NCBI RefSeq assembly: GCF_910592395.1
Contig: NC_088308.1
Span: 9,875,001 to 9,935,000, forward strand
Length of the DNA stretch: 60,000 nt
Direction: 5' to 3'
Source of the DNA: Lineus longissimus
Lineage: Eukaryota > Nemertea > Pilidiophora > Heteronemertea > Lineidae
Part shown: positions 30,790 through 43,315 of the stretch, one piece after another
Position numbering within the stretch: position 1 is the first letter of the stretch
Layout: the number at the start of each line of letters is the position of its first letter
Position numbers and translations under genes: made by a program
Notes under the pieces: model-generated
Seen by the model: only the letters and a program-made list of their open reading frames with translations
What the model was told of the DNA's origin: nothing
The model's database searches: none

Positions 30790-33700
30790 GTAAGTACACT
30801 TCTGTGTCACATAGTTTGTGTGATGTAGGGCGCCATCATGGCGCGTCTGCTCTGTCAACACTGTGCTTGTAGATCGGTCAGAATCTGCTGTGGTGGTGGC
30901 GGGGGCTGCTGTTGCTCTCTGGAAGTCACATGCTTCTGACTTTGAGTCATCTTGCAGGATTCCTTTCCGGTTTCTTTTCTTCTGTTTACTCGTCAAAAGT
31001 TCCACCGAAAGCTACCTTTGTCAACAACCCTCTAATGAATATGGAGAAGCGAACGGTTAACGATTTGTCGTTAAGGCTACTGTCATGACTGTTCACTGTT
31101 CCTCAGCTCGATGCCTATGAACTGGTGAGGTGGTGTTTTTGGCCACAAGCCACTTGTCTACTACAAATAAGTGTATGTACATGTATGTCGGTCGAATCCT
31201 GCAACATTGCCACTGAATGCTTAAGACGGGTCATGGGTCAGATGACTTCTTTCAACCCTTCCCAATGTTATTGTTCGATATCCTTCCGTGCTACTCAGCT
31301 GAATCCATCTATTCACCAATGCGATGACTGCATCCTGCATCGCCTTCCTTTTGAGCTGTGTCCTGTCTCTCTGTCTGTCTGTCTCTCATCCTCCCAGCTT
31401 TTCTTACTTGTACATGTACGTACATGACTTGTTATTTACTGATTTCTTCACTTCAAATAGTGAAGAGGAGCTCCAACTTTTGAGGCATGCTTGAAACATT
31501 CCCCCAATATACAGAGGGGATGGCCTGCCCTATTTTTCTTGTTTTTCTTTCGGAACAATGTATGTCATTGACGTAGTTGTGACAACATTTTCTATCAGGC
31601 ATTATATTCGTTGACCTGGATCATCGTCTGTCAACGAGAATGTCCTCTCTGTCACCCCTGGTTGGGGATCATGGCAGTGTCAACGAGTATCGATAGAGAT
31701 CCCCTCAGTTGCCTACAATGTGCTTTGGTTTATACACGGTTTGGGGTACAACTAAGTTGGTCTTAGATCCATGAAACTAGAGTATATACATATATGTAAA
31801 ATGAAAGCGTCTTCTTGGTAATTATATTGTATGCGCATTGACATAAATCTGTCACAGAACAATGTCCAATCGTGCCTAGGGTATGTGCAAGTACACAGGT
31901 GTTATTTTCATGTGTTGGTGTGTTGATACCGCAAATTGCACACTTACTTCAAGGAAATGTGAAAAATGCAAATTACAAGAGTTTTTACAGCTGAGTATCG
32001 GATTGTCTATCTATCATTGTTTCTTATTCAAAAGAGTATAAATATGATGATAAAGGCTTTTCTTCATGTATGCTTATTCGCATTTGACCGAAGAGGAAAA
32101 TTGACATTTTGGAGAAAAACCTGCACTTTCAAAACAAGTGTACCTTTTAGTACTAGCGCGGCCATCTGCATTTTTAGTTTTGCAGGTTTGTCATTGAAAC
32201 AGTAAACTTTACATGTTATGTATCTTCTTGGCGATATTGATGGCAAGCAGAATACAATGTCACCCCCTCGGCCCCTGCAACGCTATACTATCGAAGTAAC
32301 ATGTACACCGGCAACCAGTGTAATGATACTTACATGTATCAGTATTTCACAGCAAACCTTGAAGAAAAAATACCGGGGTAGTACTTATTTGCACACTGCA
32401 GATATGAATGCTGGCACAAACGCCACTTGCATTGTATTATCAGACTGTCGGGCGCTTACTCGATATAGGCCCGTTCCAGGAAAATACGATGATTAATGTA
32501 GCTTCAATGGAAAGTGATGCATATTGACATAGCAACAAGTTGTTCTCTGCGATCACGGTATTGATTGGGACAATGTGGGACTGGGGACACTCGATCCATG
32601 CATGTCGATGGATTGATAATATGGGGGGGGGGGATTATGAGGTGTGTCTTTCAGACATTCGGCCCATTTTAAATTTCAGCGACGAGACCCCGAAAGAATT
32701 TCGTCGAGGATATTGTCATTTTACGGCAGCCCGTTAGCGATAAAATAACTTCAATCACCATTGTTTACAGTCGGGGCGGATTTATAAAGCAAGGTCTTCC
32801 TCCTCGTATTGATTTTTGGGGCTGTCACACGTGTGCTCTGTCAATCATCCATCGTAATGAGAGTCTAATGAATCATCCGATTCAGCATACCATGTTGTAA
32901 ACGCCCTGGTCCGGCTGCAGAAGAACAAATTTACTACCGGTATAACTTTGTGTTTGGTCAATATTGCATCAAATTATCATCATCATCATCATCATCATCA
33001 TCATATCACTACCGACGTCGTAACCCTATTGGATTTTTCCTGAGGCATGGAGTCCTCTGTAGGCTACTGTCCACCTATGTGGGATTTTTTACTTGCCCTG
33101 GCATAGACACTCTGGTACAACGGCTTTTAGTCTCATCCGAGACCCTCGAGTATTACATGAGGGAAAGTACGGAGGAAACGTTTGTTGTTGTGTACACAAA
33201 CATCATCTGCCAGCGGAAGTGAGTCCATGACTGTTTGGCGCTTGCTGACAATTGACGATGATTGATACATACCGCTGCATACAGTGCATGTACTGTCAAA
33301 TTCTCAGCCTGTGACGGCCAGTAAGGAATGGGCCACGCCGCGAGATTAAGGTGAGAGATGCGTTTCACTTGTTACTGTGACAGCGGGGCTCTGCAACTTC
33401 ACACTTACAGTGTAACAAAACGTTAAATAAGTGCTGTATCATCCCAGGTTGAAAAAACAACTTCCTTGTTTTAGGCGAAACTGTGGTGACCTCCAATTTG
33501 CAAATCTAAGGAACACCAAAAACCGGACAACATATTATTGTTTTGGAAGCCACGAAGACCAAAGGTGTCCTTCGAGTTACTTTTTAAAGTACATTTTCGA
33601 TTGTGGATTTTGGAGTTCTAAGTGTTTGTATTGTTAGGGGCGCTTTCCAAGTAAAATCTCGCATCCAGTGACGAATAGCGAAGACTGATAGCGACCTTGT

Positions 33701-36700
33701 AGAAACATTACCAAATTCAGTGGGTTCTCAAAATACAAACAATCAGTTATAAATTTTTACCAACAATGGGTTGTTTTGCCTTAATTGGAAAAGCGTTCGA
33801 TTGCTCGATCTAAAGAGCTAACTATAAGGTCGCTATGCGCGCACTGGTGAAGTCCATCAAAATATTAGTGATCCCTGACCACATTTATATTGTTGGGGGC
33901 TTATGTCCAATACAAACATGGTATAAGGTGTTGGCATAGCTGGTAATATGACGTCGGTCTTTCTGGGACCAGGCTTTCCACCAAGGTCGCCGTTCTCCAT
34001 ATATGGCAAGTGTAATAAATATTGTTATTTACCTATTCTTTTGCTTACGTCGGAAGTGTTATGTAATCGTTCGAGTGCGATTGTATATACCTGTTTAGTT
34101 TTAGTCTGAAATCATATTATACCAATACGTTGATGAGTGAAAGACTGTGGTTAATGTGAAGGACATTATGAAACTGGTGAGTAGAGTTTTTACTTTCGAT
34201 ATGTTGATTTTAGTTACCTGATAATTTAGACAATATGTGATTGAAATTTGTAGAAAGAGAGCTCAGCCTGACATTCAGCCCAAAATCTAGCGTGGGTGTA
34301 GATCTACATGTTAGACATGTCGGCCTACATCCATGCTGATATATCCGTGGTCTGGTAGGTCCCTAGTATTTCATCGTACGTACGATATCACGTCACTTCA
34401 CGTATGTGGCAGAATTCAAAACAACAGTCATGTACCACATATGAGCCAGCTGCCACGAATAATAAGCACTTTCAACATGGCAAGTTTCTTATGATATGGT
34501 CTCTAGTGGCCTGTGTGTCATACCATGTGCATTGATTGTCATCTTATAGATGGTGTTGGTCACTAGAACGATCCACATACATGTTCCAAAAAGCAAAATT
34601 TGATTAAAAAATTATTAGCGAATTTCATCTAAACTCCTATGCAGTCCATTTCATCATCGTGATCGTCCTTCCACTGTTGTTGATGGACGAGGCCAGTCCA
34701 CTGCGTCCGGTGTGCAATTTTCATCGGCCTAAAATATATTCATCGTCCCAAACCTGTTCCAGTGCAACTGGACTCACCACAGAGACTGATGCATAAGATG
34801 AATAAGCTCACAACAAAGAACGACCTTTTCGTGCACCTTACATTAACTGGAAATATATCATTGAATTTCTTCAGGCACTTATTAAGCTCAACTTACACTA
34901 GGTGCCATGCACTTCGATGTGTTACGATTGTCAAGTCTTCACCATCTCCCATTGTGTAGCCATTCTGTGGCTGGGTTCACCACGTGTCTTCATTGTTATG
35001 CCAAAAGCTATCCAGCCAGTCCGCCATCCATACGATGTGCTAGTGTGCATTGGTTTCTGTATAGCATGGAAGAGTATAAATTCCATTGTGACCGTTAAAT
35101 TGTCATGGACCGTGTATCGGTTCCATCCTCATTTTATTTAGTGCGGACTTTTTGATAATTCAACTTTTGCTGCATTGATTTGCAACTATACCATGATAAA
35201 GCCGAGATACAATGCCCTCAGTCCAACCTATACCCTAGAATTTTGTTTTCTCTTCTTCATCGTTCAAAAACCGGTTGTCAACACCACAGACTCCTGGAAG
35301 TCCGTGTCCACACAAAGGTCAAGGACATGTTGTGACCATCATGCGATCGACCACTTGAACATGTTGAATGGCATCTAATAACCACCACTGTGTCCAGGGG
35401 TTTTGCTCGATTATTCACGAACGAACTGAATTAGGGCCTATATCAACTCACATCGGAATATCACGCTACATGCCTCGCGGACATGTCTCCAGACATTTAA
35501 ACACCATTCCAATGCAAGAAATAATTACCTTAATGGTAACCGATATCATTTGTAACTACATTACTATGCAAATTGACACAATAGGCTTGACCAGCTGCAT
35601 TCCATTCGCACCCGACAGAGTACAATCGGTAATTTCCGTAAGACCCTAGAGACCACAGGTGGGTGTCAGACCTAAGTTGTTCGAGGATTGTACACCAATC
35701 TGTCACCAAAATGCAGATTACCATTGTTGTGTACCTGGAATTAAATGAATAATCAGACGCGCATTATTCAGTTCGTGTCACACGCTTTATCACGAAGACT
35801 TCAACACATAGCAGAAAAGGCCCATCCTTGTTCATCTTCTATGAGAAAGAATCGTTTAAACATGAGTCATTTTTTGAGAATTTTTTGGACGAGTTGGTTT
35901 GCGCCGGAAGAATAGAAGAATATCTTCCCGCGAATATCTCGCTCGACCTCGATGGTTGTTGTTATTCTGACGACTTATTGTCCTTTCGTCCTTGACGCGT
36001 AAAATGCAAATGAGCTGAACATGTATTTGTATAATAGAAGTACTATGAGGAAGCTTAACAGCCATTGTTAAGGTTTACAAGTAATCCTGCAAGCAAGTAA
36101 GCATAGATATGCACGTAGACTGGGCACTCAGTTCCTGTACATTGCCAAACGGTTGGCCATATGAGCACCAGAAAAATTGCTGGTGCTTGGAATCCCCTTT
36201 TCACTATCAAGCTGGGCCCTTCTCGTTGGATAAAGCCGCTGGACCGTATGACGGCCACGTCCATCGGTCCAGTGACAAACAGTACCGGCAGTAAGTCTTC
36301 TTATTTTGTTCTTTGCGGCGAGGAATGGAGGTAGGCCCCTATTGTGTTTCACTAAAACTCTCTCTTTGCATTTGTCGGAAAAGGTTTGTGTTTCCTTTAC
36401 ATTCGAGTGCTTTGTGAGTCAACGTATACAAAGAAGGTACACAAACCATCTATTTCTTGCATGCTTTAACTTAATTACACCCTTGGAAGGGTGAGTCTGG
36501 GTGCAAGGAGTCATGTCATAGATACACCCTGTTCGCGATCATTTCTTGGATGTTTCTATATGTAAAGATTCACGCCCGATTGTGTCGGAGCTTCCTACGA
36601 GTTCAGGTTGCCCTAGGATTTCCAATATAAATACGTATACAGTACTCATGGGACAGCCTCGTTTCTTTGCTTTCCTCTTTGGAGGACAACACTAAAGACC

Positions 36701-39700
36701 ACATTCATGACATTCGGAAGTTGGCCAGCGGGTAATGACGAATGCTCAGTACACAGGCCAATGTACACAGCCAGACATGTATCGTACATTTTCCAATGTT
36801 TGGTCCATTGGACAGTTTTAGGCAGGCAACGCGCGGGAATACAGGGGATACAGGGGAAGTTCAGAATGCAAAGTGCCACGCTGCGCTACGCAATGGAGAT
36901 GTTTGGCCTTGGGTAAGCCATGTGTTACATAACAGTGGCTTATGGCAACGTGTGAAATAAAGTTATCTTGACCTTGAGGCGTTCTGAGTGTGTGTATTGT
37001 TAAACCGTCCATTGTAATTATCACCCTCTCCATGTCGGCAAAGAAAGCAAGTAAACCTCGCCTAAATGATCAATCGTCTAAAAGAATGTATCAGATCTGA
37101 AACACCTACATGTATCAACGTAATACTGTCGGCGCACTTCAAATGGCCTTTGGTGACCAAACCTTAGACATCATGGATCTTGCTAACTCGGTTGGTCATA
37201 CAATGTAATATCTTATCGTCAATGATCAAAATTAGTTTATGATGTCCACGTCTGAATTAAATCGATCATATATAGAAGCTAAAATGCCTACAAACGATAA
37301 CCTTTCAACTTTTGGGTTAACTAATGACGTAAATTGGAATATCAAAAGTTTATTCATATTTGTTTAATTGCGAGTGTTTTAGCACTGTTTTTTGGGGGGG
37401 GGGGGGTGGGGGTTAAACACTTGTTGTGACATTGGTTTGCGATTTTAGAAAGTCGTACGGTCATTCGAGAAGTTTTACTGTTCTTTCTCTGGCTAACAGT
37501 GCTTTGCTTGGATACCTCCGCCAATGGGTGGTACGAGTAGTGGAAGGATCTAAATACAAACTGTCGAAAAAACATTGGTACCATTTGACTGAAAATATTA
37601 CCGAAACCAAAAAAATATATTGTGCACAATTAATAGGGGGAACTATTGTCAACATTTCAAGCCTCACTGTCATAACGAACATGTCTTTCCGCACAGCTGG
37701 TTGGTGATTGTAATTTATAAAGCCTATTATACAAACCTTGACATGCAGAGGCCTACAAGAATAGTTCTTACCAATACACAGACACGAATAAACGAATGAT
37801 AGCAGTGTCGTTTGGTCAAGTATGGCGTAGCACATTGGAGCCATTGTTCGATTCTTAAAGGCCGTCTTCCAATATGTCAGTGTGGTGTTTTGGTTATGGG
37901 TTCGACTGAAACTAAAATAATTGTAAATTTAACCCGTGACCAAACACTACCCCATCTCAAAAGACAGGCTGTAAAAATCGAACTCATGATCAACACAATT
38001 TACCACCATCAATATCGAGGAAGATTGTGACGTGTCGTGTTCCAAAGCCCTACACCACCCATCACCAAATGAGTCCTGCATCACTGCAACATGACCAAAG
38101 CACTACATTGGCACATCTCATCCTCTGCCGCTCAATCCAAATGTGTTCTGTTTCGTTTCTGTGTTTCTATGTCTTATTTTACCACTACCCTACGTGTTAT
38201 ATCAGAAGTGCATTCGCCTGTTACAGCATTAGCATGCCGTCATGACCACCACAAATGACTTAGCATGCGTGTTCATCGATATGACCAGAGTCTTTTAAAT
38301 AAAGGCTCTGATGACTTACTAATAAGACTACGTTTATATAATGTGTTTTTTCTTCTTTCTTTTCCATGTCAGTGCTCTGTACTTTTCAATCTAACGATGG
38401 TTCAAACAAACCAAACTTGACAGAACATTTTCTTCTGGTTTGCATTGTCAAAAATGTGGAACGATATCTAAGGACAGTTAATCCGTATTCCTTTCTCAGT
38501 TTCTGACGTCGTAAAGCTTTGCACTCAGTTTTATAAGAATGGCCCTGGTAGGATCATACTGAACTTCTAGCGGTATTGGCTCCGTTCCTCCGCCCATACT
38601 AGACGCGCGTTGTCTGTAAAGCTTAGCAATGTCAATACAGGGTCAAGATGTGATGAGATGGCATGGTAAGATTTCGCCTTGCCAAATGCCTCAGTGGAAT
38701 ATTGGCCGTTAACAGTTTTCAATACTTTGATATCATGAGATCATAGGTATCCATATTTTGTTATCTCACTTGACACATCGTATTGACGCAAATCCATAAC
38801 CCACATGTCCTTCGTCCAGCTTTTCTTCAATCTGTCTGAGGCCGCCTTGCCAATGAAAGGTAACCAGGTCAGAGAAAAGACATTAAACTGCCAGTTTTGC
38901 TAAAACTTCCGCTCCCACAATGATTCTCACACGATGGAATGGTTCTTTTCCTTATTCGACTTTTCATTGAAACCTTAGAGCGCGTGTTGTAAGTTCAACA
39001 GGGACAATCTATACAATTTTATTATGAATACATTTAGTAAATAATGTTGTACGTTTAAATTCAGTGGGGCCCATTAAAGGGGACATAAATACTGCAAAGT
39101 ATCTAGCTTGTGGCCTATCCGGGCTGTTCTTCAGTGACTTCCATTAAATGCCAGACAGTCCTGTTCTCATTTCTAAGCCATATCCTTGCTTTATTTCTCT
39201 GGAATATGAAATATTGAATCGTTCAGTAGGTAGCTGGGAAGATGATGCCTGTGTGTGTATAAATATTTGAACTGCATTGTGTTATAATGATGCACACTAT
39301 ACACACGCAGCAGTTCTGAATTTTTAAACCTGAACGGATTTTGTTTTATGTTCAGACATGTACGTTTTGATGTAGCCTTAGGAACTAGAACTAGCAACCG
39401 CCAACTGGAGCAACGCAACACGTATGAAAATAATTATATGGATTCATTGACTATATGTAAGACCAAAGGCAATTATAGTTCTATTGGTAACTTATTGTAG
39501 AGGAATGTACAACGCGATGCACTGAATCTCTGGATATGATGTCTCTCTGATGGGTGTCGGAATGAGTATGAACTGCGAGACGGCTTTTAACTCACGAAAG
39601 TGTTTATCCTGGAAAGTGTGGTGGGGCCGAGGTTCGGCGAAAGTCAGCAATCACGCTGACGGCGAAGGTAATCATTGTTCGATTTGAAATGCTGCGTCTC

Positions 39701-42700
39701 GATTGGTACTATAGTTTTGCTATCGTTCACTTATGATTAACAAGTTGCCGTTGATGACCTTAACATCAGTAATCTGATGTTAGTCACCGATTTGACAAAG
39801 TGTCCACTTGTCAATATCTACTATCAGTGTGCCAGTGTTGGACTTCAGGATTGAGACTCACTCCTTCTGAATCGCACATTTCTTCGGCGCCTTACCACGC
39901 TAAAGGCGCCACTACTTCATAGACCCGTCGGAATACAAATGTCTTCAAGTCTGCCTTGAATTTCTCAATGTCTGTTACTGTTCGCAATGAACATGGCAAA
40001 GCGTTCCATAGTCTTGGAAGAATGAAATGCCAGAGTTTCTTCGGTGGCGCCTTATCGGAGATGTCTTGACCCTTTCACTCAGAATCATCTCTGACGGTGT
40101 CGTCCAAATAGGAATGCAAATACAACTAACATGCCTCGGCAGTAGCTGATTGTTCCTTGGTTGTTCACCGCTTACTCCTAATTTCCGGGTCGTCGTTCCA
40201 AATTATTAAGGATTGGAATAATTGTTAGCAACTATATACAAGTTGTGTTGCAACATTCCTCTCTCCATCCATGGTGTAGTTTGCTGATTGAAGTCTCTTT
40301 CCCACTCTCACGGAGTGTCTTGTTTGTCTGTGTTTCCATAAGAGGAGAGCCTTTACTTTTTACTACCGAAGACTTTCCACTAAAAATCCGGGCTCGGTTG
40401 TTAGAAAGCATGTTAGCTCTTAACATCATGCAGACATGTCGTTTCATGGACATCAATGCACATGTAACAACTTATCAACATGATGTTATGAGAGAAAATG
40501 CTTTTTAACAACCGGGCCCACAACTGTTCTTCTTCAATTATCCCGTAGCAGACTAAGTGCCGTTCGTAACAGTCGGGCCCAACTCTTCTCCAACGAATTT
40601 CAATAATGTTTCGTTTACCGTAGCCAGCGGCAGATGGTGCCGGTAAATTGGCGAACATTTTTCGGCCAACTGCCCACGGTGACATAATCTTCGATACCCC
40701 ATCGTCAAACGTTTATTTGAAATGGTAAAAACGTCAGTGCTCAACGAAAGTACGCTATGAATGAATGAACAGCTGACTCAACTCTACGGGGAAAAAAACA
40801 CTTGAAAATTTGAAGTGCTGATCAAATATTCTTTCTTCATGTACAAGCTCTGATTTTCCAAACATTGTCAACCCTAGTTTGAGGACTGCCATCAACGTGT
40901 ACTCTAGTACATGGATTGAAAAATGCTCTTTAATATCAGACAATATTAAGTCATGACTACCTCCAGAAAAACCAACGAATCGGTTGGCATCCTCCCACGA
41001 ATTGTTCTTGAATTTATTTCTTGTTCATTATGAATGGCATATTAGCAGTCCTCTGACTAGTTCAGAAGCTATGTTTGGAGAATATATATTCCAGGCAAAT
41101 ATTTAGTTTCCTCCATTCCGGAATTTCAAGTAGGTTGACCCCTGAATAGCCTCCTAATGAAACTTTCGTTCATGTCTTTGCAGATTACCGGTCGGACTTC
41201 ATGGGGCAAAGCGAAGTGCCGCCATGGATAATAGTTGTAATCGTGGTTGTCATTCTGCTCATACTACTCGGGATTAGTGTGTTTCTTGTCATGAAATTCA
41301 AGATGAAGCTACGTGAACTTTGCCGAGGATGTAAATTTAAAGACACACAAAGGACTAAGAAGAATCGCTTTGGTGCTCGAGATGGTTCGACAAGGTCGTC
41401 GAAGTCACTGATTCTTCCACCAAGGATACCGATACAACAGGGATATGAAAAACGTAAGTACTGGTCGCTGTAAGGTCAGAATTGGCGTATATGTACGAGG
41501 CGCAAATGAATGATTTTAGTCGCTGCTATCTGCGAAGGAGCCATGACGCCAATGAAGGATTAATTGCAAATCAACCGATTCCGAGTCATCTGATATTCCT
41601 GAGTCCTGAGTCCAACGATTGGTCGTCTTGGAAAACCGCGCTCCTTTCCTTAAAAGTCTAATTCAACTTGTGCATTCGGATCTTGGGATATTGGGGAACA
41701 CGATAGTTGAAGTTTCATATTAAAGGTTGCATCTGATAAGGCTGCAATAAGTAAAAAGCTTTTGTTTTTCTTGCTTGCTTACTGATCTTTTGCTTCGTCA
41801 CGTCGTCTTAGAAGAGATAAGATACTTGAAATCAGTCCATATCCGGCCAAGTAACTCTAGATCCGAATGTACGCATCAGTTAAATACTACAATATTTAGG
41901 TATGCCATGAGAGAGCCATTTTTGCAAGGAAGATACCGAGGGACTCGGACTCAGGAATACCAGATGACTCGGAATCTAGACTTGGCACGAATTGCCCGGA
42001 GTCCAGGATTTTGATTCTCCGGGGGTTCTCGGAGCTTGATATATTATGAATGTGCTGTTGTTGAAACTGCAGGTTAAGCAATTAAAAAACAAAATTACTA
42101 TTCATTCTTTCTCCGTGGCACCGAGCGACAGTTTTTGGCTTGACCACTGTATCAACATTGCCAGGTCTCCAAGGAAAAGTGCCCCTGGTGTGTTTTTGTG
42201 GGACACCTTCTACCTCATTACTCCATGTGATATCTCATAACGCGTACGTTTTAGGCCACAGGAAACATGCCTTCAAAAGTGTCAATCGACACTTTAATGT
42301 GTGTAGAATTCCATTGCATTTGTAAACATTGCACTCAATATCGAGTCCCCAGACATTTTGAATAAAAACCGCCCCAGGGGTGTCTATATCTTGCATTTTC
42401 CCTGACAAAACAAACACGACAATGTTAAGGATATTGTCAAACGATATAATGCATGAAATATACATATTTCTTTTTTGCAGCTCCTCCCATGATCGACATA
42501 GAGTACAGCCGAAGGCGATCCATGATGGATCGATTCTTTAGCAGTATCGCGGCGCATCCGCCGACGTACGGCATCGACGAGATGGAGCCACTGAGACCTT
42601 CGAAGCCAGAACGAACAAAATCCAAACCACCAGAAAAGAGAGAGATCCGGCGAAGCTTGGATACTGTCGGAAGAGACACTGATAGAGACAGTGAAAAGAA

Positions 42701-43091
42701 GCAGTTCATAGTCGAGAAATATAATAAAGAGGATTCTCTCTGTGATATTTGTGTGAAAGGTCCTTCTGACGATAATAAAATGTCACATGATAGTGGCAGC
42801 ACAACGGTGGACATTAAACATGCCCCGAGCGACACAATCATCTTAAAGAAAAACGAGGTGCCTGTAAATTCTAGTCTCCATAGTTTAAATGGCTGGGTGG
42901 ATCATAATCCCCACCTACCACGGGACCTGACCACTCCTCTTGACAGGCCGGTACCGTCGTTACCAATACTGTACGCCCTGACGAGAACATCAAATCCAAG
43001 CAGCGGGAACTCCAAGACGTCCTTAAACACAGCTAGTGTCAAGGGCAGTGCGGATAACGTGACACGCGGATACCCTCAGACTACTGTGTGA
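30567..43091 (+). CDS. BCMA/TACI-like TNF-receptor family type III membrane protein, 3 exons, 367 aa
   Basis: The model joins 30567-30789, 41184-41453 and 42481-43091 (phases 1 and 1; 1104 nt with stop). Residues 41-73 form one cysteine-rich domain with spacing C-x12-C-x2-C-x3-C-x5-C-x5-C. YFDSSWNACLPC closely resembles the BCMA/TACI repeat, whose first four cysteines have the same spacing. A single helix follows (WIIVVIVVVILLILLGISVF), then a basic stop-transfer and a cytoplasmic tail of about 255 residues rich in Ser, Pro and Arg. There is no signal peptide, as in BCMA, TACI and BAFF-R (type III). The Leu of the ligand-contacting DxL loop is Ser here. The tail has PPEKRE, a loose fit to the TRAF6 consensus PxExx-aromatic/acidic, and ends PQTTV. 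A different single-CRD receptor is the alternative. Start choice (30567 or 30597) is open. Confidence 0.65.
32976..33004 (+). repeat. (ATC)n microsatellite
   Basis: About nine ATC units in intron 1 of the TNF-receptor-like gene. Confidence 0.9.
37390..37412 (+). repeat. Poly-G tract
   Basis: A G run of about 20 bases broken by one T; a likely difficult spot for sequencing. Confidence 0.85.
39900..40060 (-). pseudogene. LINE ORF2 C-terminal fragment
   Basis: On the minus strand, LWHFILPRLWNALPCSLRTV leads into DIEKFKADLKTFVFRRVYE. This is the conserved C-terminal block of L2/CR1/Jockey-clade ORF2 (compare LWNSLPEDL and ALKTHLF in the LINE at 551-1785). The rest of the element is not recognisable. 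It lies in intron 1 of the TNF-receptor-like gene, antisense to it. Confidence 0.8.
40061..41183. other. Remainder of intron 1, TNF-receptor-like gene
   Basis: Two diverged direct copies of a segment containing ...AACATCATG(C/A)AGACATGTCG and TGTTAGAAAGCATGTTAGCT-like words lie around 40390-40560, partly inverted, giving shadow frames on both strands. No gene. Confidence 0.3.
41184..41453 (+). CDS. TNF-receptor-like gene exon 2 (transmembrane helix)
   Basis: Acceptor TCTTTGCAG|A at 41183/41184 and donor AAAC|GTAAGT at 41453/41454. It reads NYRSDFMGQSEVPPW, then the hydrophobic helix, then a Lys/Arg-rich juxtamembrane region with a Cys-Arg-Gly-Cys. Phase 1 at both ends, so it could be skipped or kept in frame. 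Confidence 0.75.
41454..42480. other. Intron 2 of the TNF-receptor-like gene
   Basis: No element or extra exon recognised. It ends in a strong polypyrimidine tract before the exon 3 acceptor. Confidence 0.4.
42481..43091 (+). CDS. TNF-receptor-like gene exon 3 (cytoplasmic tail)
   Basis: A pyrimidine-rich acceptor TTTTTTGCAG|C; 203 codons including TGA at 43089-43091. The tail is hydrophilic, with Arg-rich (YSRRRSMMDRFF), Glu/Lys-rich and Ser/Thr-rich parts. No death domain is present. The last ~30 codons belong to a 107-bp unit that is repeated twice more downstream. Confidence 0.75.
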
Positions 43092-43315
43092 GCATATCAA
43101 AACGACGCAGCAGGAACTCCAAGACGTCCTTAAACACAGCTAGTGTCAAGGGCAGCGGTGATAACGTGACACGCGGATACCCTCAGACTACTATGTGAGC
43201 ATATCAAAACGACGCAGCAGGAACTCCATGATGTCCTTAAACACAGCTAGTGTCAGGGGCAATGCGGATAACGTGACACTGACACATGGATACCCTGAGA
43301 CTCCGGTGTGAATAT
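43000..43315 (+). repeat. 107-bp tandem triplication of the receptor gene's 3' coding end
   Basis: GGAACTCCA(A/T)GA(C/T)GTCCTTAA recurs at 43006, 43113 and 43220, exactly 107 bp apart. Unit 1 contains the final codons and stop of the TNF-receptor-like protein; units 2 and 3 repeat that sequence, including TGTGAGCATATC, beyond the stop. The units differ by a few bases; unit 3 has diverged most and carries a small GACACT duplication. They form the proximal 3' UTR. Confidence 0.9.

Larger units (their letters stand above)
30790..39899. other. Intron 1 of the TNF-receptor-like gene (10.4 kb in total)
   Basis: Mostly unremarkable AT-rich sequence with a (TCTG)n-like patch near 31371-31386. I found no additional exon, RNA gene or well-bounded transposon. 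Open frames such as 36707-36960 overlap on both strands and look like chance. Confidence 0.4.
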
